Of a stretch of 64,000 bases of DNA, positions 19,086 to 29,694 are shown in pieces. The notes beneath the pieces were generated by a model. The model searched no databases, was not told the origin of the DNA, and saw only the letters and a program-made list of their open reading frames with translations. The translations under genes were made by a program, and so were the position numbers. This stretch comes from Candidatus Sphingomonas colombiensis. GTDB lineage: Bacteria > Pseudomonadota > Alphaproteobacteria > Sphingomonadales > Sphingomonadaceae. The stretch lies in the NCBI GenBank assembly GCA_029202845.1, contig CP119315.1, positions 69,501 through 133,500 on the forward strand, read 5' to 3'. The first letter of the stretch is position 1. Each line of letters starts with the position of its first letter.

Positions 19086-19308
19086 TTCGATCGGTCGCTT
19101 CCCGGCACCAGCGTATGAATGCCCTGTCGCTTTCAAGGAATGCGCTCACGATAGCCGGTATCAATTCGGCGACCGCTTCTTCCTGTCGGTAGGTGGCGTT
19201 GTAAAACGCCGCGTAGCGACCAAGCGAATGGTTGAGGTCCGGATGAATGCCGATTGTCAGCTTGAGCAGCGTGCGATCGGGTAACTTGCCAAGTTTGATA
19301 TCGACCAT
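19078..19308 (-). CDS. DUF2274 domain protein of the trb cluster
   Basis: A 76-residue protein: MVDIKLGKLPDRTLLKLTIG, then HPDLNHSLGRYAAFYNATYR and a C-terminal helix AVAELIPAIVSAFLESDRAF. This is the DUF2274 family regularly found directly after trbI in alphaproteobacterial integrative elements and plasmids. The ATG at 19308 follows the trbI stop by one base. Its role in conjugation is unknown; a ribbon-helix-helix-like partner is possible. Confidence 0.82.
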   Translation of the reverse strand: MVDIKLGKLPDRTLLKLTIGIHPDLNHSLGRYAAFYNATYRQEEAVAELIPAIVSAFLESDRAFIRWCREATDRNE

Positions 19309-19309
19309 G

Positions 19310-20512
19310 TCAACGCACCTCCGAGCCAGCGAGGATGAGATCCCGATGCACGACGAGCCTGACCGGCGTGCCGGGCCGGATCGAGATTGTCGGCTGGATA
19401 CCGAGATTCCGCTGGGTGATCTGATCCCCCGCGCGCGCGACGCTGTCCTGCGTCGACATGCGGATTGCTTGTACGAGATCGCTTTGTCCGGAGAGCGCGA
19501 GCTGCGAACTGACCCCAAGCAATGTCGAGAGCGCAACCCCCTTCAACAGCTGCCAGGTGTGGAAATCGACCTTGTCGGCAAGACCGGCATAACCTGAAGC
19601 ATCGGTCGCCGGCACATTGTCGATCCGCAGCGAGCTGCCGTTGGGCATGATGAGCCGCTGCCAGACGACCAGCGCGCGCTTCTGGCCGAACGCCACCACG
19701 CTGTCATAGGTACCGATCAGCCGTGCGCCCTGCGGCACGAGCAGAATCCGCCCGGTGGTGCTGTCATAGGTGTTTTCCGTCACCTGCGCGGTGACCAGCC
19801 CCGGCAGATCGGATCGGATCCCGGTGATCAGGCTCGCGGAAATCACACTACCAGCCGACAGTGTATAGGGTGATGACAACGGGTTCAGCCGGTGCGGGTT
19901 CACGTCACCACGCGGATCGAGCGCACCGACGAACTCCGCCTTTCGCCCCTGCGCGTTGGGATCGCCGGTTGGGTCGAGCCCCAGCTTCGCTGCATCCGCT
20001 GGTGCCGAAGCAGCTGTATCGGCCGGAGTCGCTGGCCCCGCATCCCCTGCCGCGAACGCCTGCCGCGCTTGCACTACCACCCCCGACTCGCGCGCGGCCT
20101 TCAACTCGGCAAGTTGGCGTTCGCGCTCGGTAGCCTGTGCCTGCCGGAGCTGCTGTTCGGTTGGATCGACGGCCGACATCATCGATTGCTGATGCTCGAG
20201 GATCGGTTTCCCAAGATCGCCGGGCAGCGGGGCCCCGAGCCGGGGGACATCGCCGTAGCTGGCGGGCGCGCCGTTCAGCGCATCGCTCGCCGGACCGGCG
20301 CCTGGTTGCGATAGCTCCTCCTGCGTTGCGGCGCGGTGGATCAACCGCGGCGACAGCGCCATCCAGGTTACCGCGACTAGGCTCACCGATCCGATCGCGG
20401 CGACGGCAATGATCACACCGCGTTTGAACCGGATCGCGCGCGGCGGCCGAGTGCGGATCGCGAGCGTTTCTGGATCAAGCTTGGCCGCCTGCGGCACTAT
20501 GGCCTCGGTCAC
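19310..20512 (-). CDS. trbI: TrbI/VirB10-family conjugal transfer protein
   Basis: A 400-residue VirB10-like protein that spans both membranes in the type IV secretion channel. It has a single N-terminal membrane segment (GVIIAVAAIGSVSLVAVTWM), a Pro/Ala/Gln-rich periplasmic linker, and a C-terminal TrbI domain with LSAGSVISASLITGIRSDLP, TTGRILLVPQGARLIGTYDS and LVVWQRLIMPNGSSLRIDN. The family length is normal, so the gene appears intact. The start overlaps the end of trbG (ATGA at 20509-20512). Confidence 0.93.
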   Translation of the reverse strand: MTEAIVPQAAKLDPETLAIRTRPPRAIRFKRGVIIAVAAIGSVSLVAVTWMALSPRLIHRAATQEELSQPGAGPASDALNGAPASYGDVPRLGAPLPGDLGKPILEHQQSMMSAVDPTEQQLRQAQATERERQLAELKAARESGVVVQARQAFAAGDAGPATPADTAASAPADAAKLGLDPTGDPNAQGRKAEFVGALDPRGDVNPHRLNPLSSPYTLSAGSVISASLITGIRSDLPGLVTAQVTENTYDSTTGRILLVPQGARLIGTYDSVVAFGQKRALVVWQRLIMPNGSSLRIDNVPATDASGYAGLADKVDFHTWQLLKGVALSTLLGVSSQLALSGQSDLVQAIRMSTQDSVARAGDQITQRNLGIQPTISIRPGTPVRLVVHRDLILAGSEVR

Positions 20513-21195
20513 GACCCACTCCGGCGACTATCGACCTCGCCGACCCGGCTGATCCGCACCACATCCTGGCGTTTGAGGCCAAGCCGCAGCTCGGCCACGT
20601 CGAACAACCGGTCGACGACATAGAAGCGCCCCTGCACCCGATAATTGACGAGACTGGCCGTCCCCTTCCCATCGACAAGAAACAGCGGGGGCGCCTCGCC
20701 CACGCCAAGACTCGCCGGGAACTCGATAAAGGTCTGCCGCCCGTCGTCGAACGCACGCAACGGCCGCCAGACTGGCTTGTCACCGGTGACCGTATAACCA
20801 AAATGCAGCCGATCCACCGCGATCCCGGCGGCAACAGGCTGTGCAACCTGTTCCGTTTCCTGCGCCCGTTTCAATGCGATTAGCGTATCCTGCGGATAGG
20901 TCCAGGACAGCGCCGCCATCGCGGTGCGCTCGGTGCTCGTCAGCGCGAGATGATAAGTCCGCCGATCGGTGGTGATGACGATATTGGTGGAGAGCCCAGC
21001 GACAAACGGCTTCACCAGCACATGGGTGCGCTTGGTATCGCCGTTGCCGCTGGTGGTGTCGCCGATCACCCAGCGCACGGTGTCACCAGCCGCCACCGCG
21101 CCGAGCGCCTCGCCCGGCTGCAATGCGATGTCGGTCACCTGTCCCGGCGCGGTGAACACGTGATAGATCGTACCGTCACCGAACGGATAGACCTG
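20509..21195 (-). pseudogene. trbG: TrbG/VirB9-family protein, N terminus removed by IS
   Basis: The remaining 228 codons carry TrbG features: QVYPFGDGTIYHVFTAPGQV, DIALQPGEALGAVAAGDTVR, IVITTDRRTYHLALTSTE and WRPLRAFDDGRQTFIEFP. TrbG is the outer-membrane-pore component of the mating channel. The coding frame runs straight into the end of an IS at 21196, so the signal peptide and roughly the first 80-100 residues are gone. No missing 5' part was found beside the second IS copy, so the upstream trb genes appear to be deleted from this locus. Confidence 0.85.
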
Positions 21196-21258
21196 TGAGC
21201 TGCCCCCTTTCAGGTGGACCATCGAGTATGATGGAAATCACGAGGAAAGGGACGTTAC

Positions 21259-21537
21259 ATGCCGTCGAAGAAGCACAAGCCCGAGGAGATTATCGGGAAG
21301 CTGCGTGAGGTCGAGATCGTGTTGGGCCAGGGCGGGACGACCGCCGAGGGATGCCGGCGGATCGGGGTTACGGAGCAGACCTACTATAGGTGGCGCAAGG
21401 AATATGGCGGCCTGAAGACCGATCAGGCGCGGCGGATGAAGGATTTGGAGAAGGAGAACCAGCGGCTGCGGCGGGCGATTTCGGATCTGACGCTGGACAA
21501 GCTGATCCTGCAGGAAGCTGCACGGGGAAACTTCTGA
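21259..21537 (+). CDS. IS3-family transposase OrfA, copy 1
   Basis: A 92-residue HTH_Tnp_1 protein: MPSKKHKPEEIIGKLREVEI, then GCRRIGVTEQTYYRWRKEYG and a leucine-zipper-like helix (MKDLEKENQRLRRAISDLTL). It ends in the IS407-type DKLILQEAARGNF. The heptamer GGGAAAC at 21525-21531 (read G GGA AAC), just before the stop, fits a -1 slippery site producing the OrfAB transposase. Confidence 0.92.
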   Translation: MPSKKHKPEEIIGKLREVEIVLGQGGTTAEGCRRIGVTEQTYYRWRKEYGGLKTDQARRMKDLEKENQRLRRAISDLTLDKLILQEAARGNF

Positions 21538-22436
21538 GCCCCGCGCGGCGTCGGCGCTGCATCGATCAATTACGACGAGATCTGGCAGTCCGTGTGTCCG
21601 AGCGACGGATATGCCGGGTGCTGGGGCAGCATCGATCGACGCAGCGCAAGGTGCCGCGTGGGGCGGATGACGAACAGGCGCTTACGGAGGACATCATCGC
21701 ATTGGCGAAGCAATATGGTCGCTATGGCTACCGCCGGGTGACGGCGTTGCTGTGCCATGCAGGATGGACCGTGAACCATAAACGGGTCGAGCGGATATGG
21801 CGTCGTGAGGGGCTGAAGGTTCCGCTGCGCCAGCCAAAGCGGGGACGCCTGTGGCTCAACGACGGATCGTGCATCCGCCTGCGGCCCGAATATCCAGGGC
21901 ATGTATGGGCCTATGACTTTGTCGAAGGGCGCACGCATGACGGCCGCAAGTTCCGCATCCTGACCATCATCGACGAGGCCAGCAGGGAGTGCATGGCGCT
22001 CATCGTGGCGCGTCAGCTCAAGCACGAGGATGTTCTGGCAGCCTTGGCCGACCTGTTCATCTCGCGCGGCCCTCCGGCACATATACGATCCGATAATGGC
22101 AGCGAATTTATCGCGACCGCTGTCCAGAAGTGGCTGGGTCAGATCGGCGTGAAGACGCTCTACATCACCCCGGGATCACCGTGGGAGAATGGATATAACG
22201 AAAGCTTCAACGGGTCGCTTCGCGACGAACTGCTCAATGGCGAGATATTCTACAGCCTCGCCGAGGCCAGGGTGCTGATCGAAGCCTGGCGGCGGTATTA
22301 CAACACCGTCCGCCCGCATAGCAGCCTGGGTTATCGACCACCGGCCCCGGAAACAGCGACACCGCCATATCCGGCCTCCGGTTCCGCTTCGCTCCACCTC
22401 CGTCCGGATATGGCGGCGATGGGCCTAATCCACTAA
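21531..22436 (+). CDS. IS3-family transposase OrfB (DDE integrase core), copy 1
   Basis: This reading frame is entered by the -1 shift and starts LLSPARRRRCIDQLRRDL. An HTH_21 region (YGRYGYRRVTALLCHAGW, VNHKRVERIWRREGLKVP) is followed by the rve catalytic core: Asp in VWAYDFVEGRTHDGRKF, Asp in HIRSDNGSEFIATAV, and Glu in ENGYNESFNGSLRDELLNGE. The C terminus VRPHSSLGYRPPAPE is typical. It should be translated as a fusion with OrfA; the left coordinate marks the frameshift point. Confidence 0.9.
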   Translation, partial: LLSPARRRRCIDQLRRDLAVRVSERRICRVLGQHRSTQRKVPRGADDEQALTEDIIALAKQYGRYGYRRVTALLCHAGWTVNHKRVERIWRREGLKVPLRQPKRGRLWLNDGSCIRLRPEYPGHVWAYDFVEGRTHDGRKFRILTIIDEASRECMALIVARQLKHEDVLAALADLFISRGPPAHIRSDNGSEFIATAVQKWLGQIGVKTLYITPGSPWENGYNESFNGSLRDELLNGEIFYSLAEARVLIEAWRRYYNTVRPHSSLGYRPPAPETATPPYPASGSASLHLRPDMAAMGLIH

Positions 22437-22470
22437 CAAACCAAGCGGTCCACTCGGTGGGGGCAGATCA

Positions 22471-25400
22471 AGCTGGCGGCACTGCGGCGTTGGCGATCAA
22501 CTCTGGCGGGGCGACCAGCTATACCGGTGGTGGCATTATCAACAACGGCAGCGGCAATGCTCTTGACGTCGTGCGAACTGGTGCCGGCTCCACCAATATC
22601 ACCGTCCCCGGTGCGGTCCTTGCCGCGTCAGGCGAAGGGATTGTGGTACGCGACACGGCGGCGGGTGGCGACATCAGCGTCACGACCGGCGCGGTGACCG
22701 CGCTTTCGGCGGGCAAGGACGGGATCGACGTCCAGACGCAGTCGCTGACCGGCAATGTCACGCTGGTGGCGAATGGCGACATCAAGGCGGGCAACGCCGG
22801 GCTGGTCGGTGCGGTGTTCCCGGGCGGCGCGAGCGGCGCGATCAGTGTCACCGCCAACGGCGCGATCGACGCGCGGTTCGGGGTCGATGCGGAGAACTTC
22901 GGAACGGGCGCGACGAGCGTGACCACGGTCGGTCCAGTCACCGCGACCACCGGCAACGGCATCTTCGCGCTGGCGACCGGTGCTGGCGTGACCGTGAACG
23001 CGGGCGATGTCGGTTCGACCGGCAACACCGCGATTATCGCGCGGCAGACCAAGGCTGGCGCGCCCGGCGTGATTACGGTCGCCGCCGGCAATGTCGCGGG
23101 CACCACCGGGATCGAGGCGACCAACACCGGGCTCGGCGCGACCAACGTCACCACCACCGGCACGGTCACCGGCACCTTGGCGGAAGGCATCAACGCGACC
23201 GGCAATGGTGCGATGACGATCAAGGTCGGCAATATCGTGACCGGCGCGACCGCCGGGCTGTCGCTGACCACCACCGGCGGCGACATCAACGTGAGCGGCG
23301 CCGGCGGGTTCGTCGGCGGGAGCGGCAATGCCGCGACGATCCAGAACAACGGCACGGGCAAGGTCACGGTCGCCATCGCCGGGGCGAGCAGCTCGGCGAG
23401 CGGCGAAGGGGTCACGGTGCGCGACACGGCGGCGGGTGGCGACATCAGCGTCACCACCGGTGCGGTGACCGCGCTGGCGGCGGGCAAGGACGGGATCGAC
23501 GTTCAGACGCAGTCGCTGACCGGCAATGTCACGCTGGTGGCGAACGGTGACGTCAAGGCGGGCAACGCCGGGCTGGTCGGTGCGGTGTTCCCGGGCGGCG
23601 CGAGCGGCGCGGTCAGTGTCACCGCCAACGGCGCGATCGACGCGCGGTTCGGGGTCGATGCGGAGAACTTCGGAACGGGCGCGACGAGCGTGACCACGGT
23701 CGGCCCGGTCACCGCGACCACCGGCAACGGCATCTTCGCGCTGGCGACCGGTGCTGGCGTGACCGTGAACGCGGGCGATGTCGGTTCGACCGGCAACACC
23801 GCGATTATCGCGCGGCAGACCAAGGCTGGCGCGCCCGGCGTGATTACGGTCGCCGCCGGCAATGTCGCGGGCACCACCGGGATCGAGGCGACCAACACCG
23901 GGCTCGGCGCGACCAACGTCACCACCACCGGCACGGTCACCGGCACCTTGGCGGAAGGCATCAACGCGACCGGCAATGGTGCGATGACGATCAAGGTCGG
24001 CAATATCGTGACCGGCGCGACCGCCGGGCTGTCGCTGACCACCACCGGCGGCGACATCAACGTGAGCGGCGCCGGCGGGTTCGTCGGCGGGAGCGGCAAT
24101 GCCGCGACGATCCAGAACAACGGCACGGGCAAGGTCACGGTCGCCATCGCCGGGGCGAGCAGCTCGGCGAGCGGCGAAGGGGTCACGGTGCGCGACACGG
24201 CGGCGGGTGGCGACATCAGCGTCACCACCGGTGCGGTGACCGCGCTGGCGGCGGGCAAGGACGGGATCGACGTTCAGACGCAGTCGCTGACCGGCAATGT
24301 CACGCTGGTGGCGAACGGTGACGTCAAGGCGGGCAACGCCGGGCTGGTCGGTGCGGTGTTCCCGGGCGGCGCGAGCGGCGCGATCAGTGTCACCGCCAAC
24401 GGCGCGATCGACGCGCGGTTCGGGGTCGATGCGGAGAACTTCGGAACGGGCGCGACGAGCGTGACCACGGTCGGTCCAGTCACCGCGACCACCGGCAACG
24501 GCATCTTCGCGCTGGCGACCGGTGCTGGCGTGACCGTGAACGCGGGCGATGTCGGTTCGACCGGCAACACCGCGATTATCGCGCGGCAGACCAAGGCTGG
24601 CGCGCCCGGCGTGATTACGGTCGCCGCCGGCAATGTCGCGGGCACCACCGGGATCGAGGCGACCAACACCGGGCTCGGCGCGACCAACGTCACCACCACC
24701 GGCACGGTCACCGGCACCTTGGCGGAAGGCATCAACGCGACCGGCAATGGTGCGATGACGATCAAGGTCGGCAATATCGTGACCGGCGCGACCGCCGGGC
24801 TGTCGCTGACCACCACCGGCGGCGACATCAACGTGAGCGGCGCCGGCGGGTTCGTCGGCGGGAGCGGCAATGCCGCGACGATCCAGAACAACGGCACGGG
24901 CAAGGTCACGGTCGCCATCGCCGGGGCGAGCAGCTCGGCGAGCGGCGAAGGGGTCACGGTGCGCGACACGGCGGCGGGTGGCGACATCAGCGTCACCACC
25001 GGTGCGGTGACCGCGCTGGCGGCGGGCAAGGACGGGATCGACGTTCAGACGCAGTCGCTGACCGGCAATGTCACGCTGGTGGCGAACGGTGACGTCAAGG
25101 CGGGCAACGCCGGGCTGGTCGGTGCGGTGTTCCCGGGCGGCGCGAGCGGCGCGGTCAGTGTCACCGCCAACGGCGCGATCGACGCGCGGTTCGGGGTCGA
25201 TGCGGAGAACTTCGGAACGGGCGCGACGAGCGTGACCACGGTCGGCCCGGTCACCGCGACCACCGGCAACGGCATCTTCGCGCTGGCGACCGGTGCTGGC
25301 GTGACCGTGAACGCGGGCGATGTCGGTTCGACCGGCAACACCGCGATTATCGCGCGGCAGACCAAGGCTGGCGCGCCCGGCGTGATTACGGTCGCCGCCG

Positions 25401-27736
25401 GCAATGTCGCGGGCACCACCGGGATCGAGGCGACCAACACCGGGCTCGGCGCGACCAATGTCACCACCACCGCTACGGTCACCGGCACCTTGGCCGAGGG
25501 TATCAACGCGACTGGCAATGGATCGGGCAACGTGACGGTGACCACTGGCGGCAATGTTTCCGGCGCTACCAACGGTATCGTTGCTCAATCCACCGACGGC
25601 CTCGCGACGATCACAACCAATGGCAATGTGTCCGCCGCGAGCACCGGCATCGTCGGCAATGTCAGGGGCGCGGGTAGTATCGTGATCAACGCAAATGCCG
25701 GCATCGCGACCGCTAGCGGGACTGGCATCCTGGCGACGTTGCAGGGAGGCGGTGCCGGAACGATTCGCGTCGCGCAAGGCGCGGGATCGGTGATCGGCGC
25801 GAGCAACGGATTCGGCATCCGTACCGACAGCGGCACTTCCACCGGGGCGACCACCATCACGGTTGCGGGAGAGGTGAATGCGAGCGGCGCGGGGAATGCC
25901 GGGGTTCGTGCCACATCCACCTCGGGCAACATCAATGTTCAGGTAGCCGCGACCGGTAAGATAGACCCTGACATCGGCGTCGACCTTGCGACCGTCGACG
26001 GTGCGCTCAGGGTCGATAATGCGGGGCTGATTACCGGCACCGTTTCCGGAGTGAGGATCGCGTCGACCGGGACCGGAACCGGCGCGATCAACAATTCCGG
26101 TACGATCACGGGTGGTACCAATGCGGTGCAGGCGACGGTGAACAACAGCGGCTTTACGCTGACCAATACCGGCACGCTGAATGGCGCGGTCAATGTGACG
26201 GGGTCGAATGTCGCGACCTCGACGATGAGCAACGCCGCTGGAAGCACGATGAATTTTGGATCGGGCAGCTCTAATTTTTCGGGGAGCATGTCCAATGCGG
26301 GTGTCGCCAACATCGGCGCGGCGGGCGCTGTGACGATCCTCGGCGGCACGACGAATAGCGGGCGCATCAATTTGGTTGGTGCGGGATCCTTCACAACCAA
26401 TGGCGCGATGACCAGCACCGGCGTCATCAACGCCCAGAACAATCTGACGACCAACGTCATCACGATCGCGGGCAATTATGTTGGCGGTGGCCAGATCCTG
26501 ATCGATTACAGTACGCTTACCAACAGCGCGGATCGCATAATCATCGGCGGCAGCGCCACCGGCAGCACCGGCGTCACCATCAATCGCGTCGGCGCGGAAT
26601 CGTTTATCGCGGGCGGCTTCATCCCCGTAATCACCGTCACCGCAGGGGCTGCCCCGAACGCCTTCTCCGGCAATAACGTGATCAGGACCGGATTTGTCCT
26701 CGAAAGTTTCGGACAAAGCCCGACCAGCAATACCGAGTTCGGGATCATCCAGACGGTCAACCCCGCCTCGGCGGCGCTGGGGGCGCTGACCTATATCGCC
26801 GAAGCTGCTTCCGCGTTGCTCGATGAACCGATCAGTCCATACATCACCAACCGCGCCAATCCCGCGTCGAACGACAAGAGGTTCAGCCTGTGGATGCGTG
26901 GTACCAGCGGCCACACCACGCAACGGATCGATTCGACGATCAGCGGGGGGGGCATTGCATCCGCCTCGACCGCCAGCGTGCGGACCAATCATCAATCGAT
27001 GCAGATCGGTGCTGATCTCGGAATTCTGAATGTCGGCGGGAGTGCCTGGAACCTCAACGTCGGTGCGATGGGGGGGTGGTATGACGGTCAGGCGCCGATC
27101 GTCGACTCCGGGCAGCTCAAGGTCGAGACGCCTTTCGCCGGCGGTTATATTGTCGCTGGCAACGGCGTTTTCATGATCGAGGGCACGGTTCGCAAGGAAT
27201 GGCGGCATTTCAAGATCGCCATGCCGACGTTGTTCGGCTCTTCCTCGGCCCTGCAAAAGACCAACGGCGACGCCACGGCGGCGTCGGTTCGCGCCTCCTA
27301 CCGGATCGGCGGCCAGACCGGCTTCGCTGCGACGCCATTCGCATCCTTCCGTTATGCCGACACCGGTATCGATCCGCTGCAGATCGATGCGATTAGCACT
27401 TATACGCCGGGTAATGACAAGACTTCGATCGGTCAGGCCGGCCTGCGACTGGCATATCGCGCCGCCAGCGAATCGGGCACGATTATTGAACCTTTCGTAA
27501 GCGCGGCGCGGCTGGAAAACTGGTCACGCGGCAATAGTTCGACATTCGCTTTCGGCGCTCCGGTGACCAGTTTCTCGGTTGATACGGTGACCTGGAAAAA
27601 TGCGATGCGCTATTCCGCCGGCATCATGGCTAACGCCGCTGAGGGACGCGTCACGGGCTTCCTGGTCGGCAATCTGGATGACGGGTCGCGGTTGAAGAGC
27701 TTTGCCATTAATGCGGGAGTCCGGTTCAATTTTTGA
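22471..27736 (+). pseudogene. Autotransporter with tandem repeats, 5'-truncated by IS
   Basis: About 1,755 codons remain of a large type V secreted protein. The passenger is a Gly/Thr/Asn/Val-rich beta-helix with long near-identical repeats to about residue 1015, then a non-repeated region. A C-terminal beta-barrel starts near residue 1480 (RFSLWMRGTSGHTTQ) and ends NAGVRFNF, with the terminal Phe needed for outer-membrane insertion. The frame begins inside the IS end (a GTG in GTGGGGGCAGATC), so the signal peptide and true N terminus are missing and export is not expected. Such proteins are usually adhesins. No missing 5' part was recognised elsewhere in the window. Confidence 0.87.
22649..25490 (+). 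repeat. Tandem 771-bp direct repeats (about 3.7 copies) in the autotransporter passenger
   Basis: The same sequence recurs every 771 bases (GGCAATGTCACG at 22751, 23522, 24293 and 25064), giving 257-residue protein units that differ at only a few positions. Units 1 and 3 share GCGATCAGTGTC and GGTCCAGTCACC; units 2 and 4 share GCGGTCAGTGTC and GGCCCGGTCACC. The fourth copy fades after about 530 bases. The array does not break the frame. Confidence 0.97.
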
Positions 27737-27773
27737 CCGGTTTTTTGGAGTGGCCCCTGATGCCGGACAGGGA

Positions 27774-27950
27774 TCAGGCTGCTGATATGACTATGAGCCG
27801 GGTATATTGTTCCTCGAACTTCAGCGTCTTTATGAAGCTCTCCGCCTTGGCATTCTCGTATGGGTTTCCGCGCCGGCTCATCGAACCGACCATGTCGTGG
27901 GCGGCAAGCAATGCTCGATAGATCCCAAACGCGTATTGGGCGGATTCAAC
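27774..27950 (-). pseudogene. Fragment of another IS3-family OrfB transposase
   Basis: The minus strand encodes ESAQYAFGIYRALLAAHDMV followed by GSMSRRGNPYENAKAESFIK and TLKFEE. This matches the C-terminal third of an IS3-group OrfB, including the catalytic Glu region (NAKAESF). The rest of the gene is missing and the ends grade into unrelated sequence, so it is a dead remnant and unrelated in sequence to the 1275-bp element beside it. Confidence 0.72.
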
Positions 27951-28482
27951 CGGTCGTCGCAACACCAAGAGATTGGAGTTGTGACGATGGCTGGCCGACG
28001 CGGTCATCGATCTCGGTCAGGTGACGAGGTTCGAACTTGAAATCCCCCCGAACGGCAAGTCTCATGGCCTCGTTACCTGAAACCCGTCGGTCAGCAATCG
28101 GCCATTTGCCGAAATTCCATCCCTCGAATCTGTTCTTTTGGCAATTCGAGTCCGCCACCCCCGGCGTTGGTTCGATGCCGAAAAAAGCGGACCGCTTTTT
28201 GCAGTGGACCACGACGAGATCACGAAAATCTGGTGCGTCATAAACGGCAGAAATAACAAATATTTATTTGACAAAGCGGAATCCTGTAAGCGCACATTCC
28301 ATCCCGAGAATAGCGCTAAAAATCGCAGATTTCTGCTGCATAAGGGGCATGTCGGCGTCCCGCTAAGTTCGATGAAGTCGCACCCAAAAGAGGCAGAAAA
28401 CGCGGGACCACGAACAACGCGAAAGGGCGTGGCCCGTGCTCACGACCACACAGATTCGCGCGATCAAACCGCGTGCTGCGCT
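27951..28482. other. Intergenic, no recognisable gene
   Basis: This stretch lies between the transposase fragment and the second IS copy. Short open frames exist on both strands, but none has a recognised domain, a good ribosome site or support from its neighbours. It is probably scrambled mobile-element debris. Confidence 0.5.
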
Positions 28483-28516
28483 TGATCTGCCCCCACCGAG
28501 TGGACCGCTTGGTTTG

Positions 28517-29422
28517 TTAGTGGATTAGGCCCATCGCCGCCATATCCGGACGGAGGTGGAGCGAAGCGGAACCGGAGGCCGGATATGGCGGTGTCGCTGT
28601 TTCCGGGGCCGGTGGTCGATAACCCAGGCTGCTATGCGGGCGGACGGTGTTGTAATACCGCCGCCAGGCTTCGATCAGCACCCTGGCCTCGGCGAGGCTG
28701 TAGAATATCTCGCCATTGAGCAGTTCGTCGCGAAGCGACCCGTTGAAGCTTTCGTTATATCCATTCTCCCACGGTGATCCCGGGGTGATGTAGAGCGTCT
28801 TCACGCCGATCTGACCCAGCCACTTCTGGACAGCGGTCGCGATAAATTCGCTGCCATTATCGGATCGTATATGTGCCGGAGGGCCGCGCGAGATGAACAG
28901 GTCGGCCAAGGCTGCCAGAACATCCTCGTGCTTGAGCTGACGCGCCACGATGAGCGCCATGCACTCCCTGCTGGCCTCGTCGATGATGGTCAGGATGCGG
29001 AACTTGCGGCCGTCATGCGTGCGCCCTTCGACAAAGTCATAGGCCCATACATGCCCTGGATATTCGGGCCGCAGGCGGATGCACGATCCGTCGTTGAGCC
29101 ACAGGCGTCCCCGCTTTGGCTGGCGCAGCGGAACCTTCAGCCCCTCACGACGCCATATCCGCTCGACCCGTTTATGGTTCACGGTCCATCCTGCATGGCA
29201 CAGCAACGCCGTCACCCGGCGGTAGCCATAGCGACCATATTGCTTCGCCAATGCGATGATGTCCTCCGTAAGCGCCTGTTCGTCATCCGCCCCACGCGGC
29301 ACCTTGCGCTGCGTCGATCGATGCTGCCCCAGCACCCGGCATATCCGTCGCTCGGACACACGGACTGCCAGATCTCGTCGTAATTGATCGATGCAGCGCC
29401 GACGCCGCGCGGGGCTCAGAAG
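28517..29422 (-). CDS. IS3-family transposase OrfB, copy 2
   Basis: Identical in sequence to the OrfB of copy 1, with the DDE residues in VWAYDFVEG, HIRSDNGSEF and YNESFNGSLRDELL. It is entered by -1 frameshifting from OrfA and intact, so this copy could still transpose. Confidence 0.9.
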   Translation of the reverse strand, partial: LLSPARRRRCIDQLRRDLAVRVSERRICRVLGQHRSTQRKVPRGADDEQALTEDIIALAKQYGRYGYRRVTALLCHAGWTVNHKRVERIWRREGLKVPLRQPKRGRLWLNDGSCIRLRPEYPGHVWAYDFVEGRTHDGRKFRILTIIDEASRECMALIVARQLKHEDVLAALADLFISRGPPAHIRSDNGSEFIATAVQKWLGQIGVKTLYITPGSPWENGYNESFNGSLRDELLNGEIFYSLAEARVLIEAWRRYYNTVRPHSSLGYRPPAPETATPPYPASGSASLHLRPDMAAMGLIH

Positions 29423-29694
29423 TTTCCCCGTGCAGCTTCCTGCAGGATCAGCTTGTCCAGCGTCAGATCCGAAATCGCCCGCCGCAGCCGCTGGTTCTCC
29501 TTCTCCAAATCCTTCATCCGCCGCGCCTGATCGGTCTTCAGGCCGCCATATTCCTTGCGCCACCTATAGTAGGTCTGCTCCGTAACCCCGATCCGCCGGC
29601 ATCCCTCGGCGGTCGTCCCGCCCTGGCCCAACACGATCTCGACCTCACGCAGCTTCCCGATAATCTCCTCGGGCTTGTGCTTCTTCGACGGCAT
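29416..29694 (-). CDS. IS3-family transposase OrfA, copy 2
   Basis: Identical to the 92-residue OrfA of copy 1. The slippery heptamer (GGGAAAC on the minus strand) lies at 29422-29428, a few bases before the stop. Confidence 0.92.
   Translation of the reverse strand: MPSKKHKPEEIIGKLREVEIVLGQGGTTAEGCRRIGVTEQTYYRWRKEYGGLKTDQARRMKDLEKENQRLRRAISDLTLDKLILQEAARGNF

Larger units (their letters stand above)
21196..22470 (+). mobile_element. IS3-family insertion sequence (IS407-like group), copy 1
   Basis: A 1275-bp element with imperfect terminal inverted repeats: the left end begins TGAGCTGCCCCC and the right end, reverse-complemented, begins TGATCTGCCCCC. It carries orfA and orfB linked by a programmed -1 frameshift. 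It interrupts trbG on its left and an autotransporter gene on its right. The flanks CCTG and AGCT do not match, so there is no 4-base target duplication. A copy with identical reading frames on both strands lies inverted at 28483-29757. Confidence 0.9.

Noticed and set aside
22471..25600. CRISPR-like or minisatellite array suggested by strict periodicity
   Set aside because: The period is 771 bases, fully coding and in frame; there are no short repeats with unique spacers.
22519..27256. Long open frames on the minus strand across the autotransporter, up to about 1,540 codons
   Set aside because: They are antisense shadows created by the repetitive G+C-rich coding strand; their translations are low-complexity and contain no domain.
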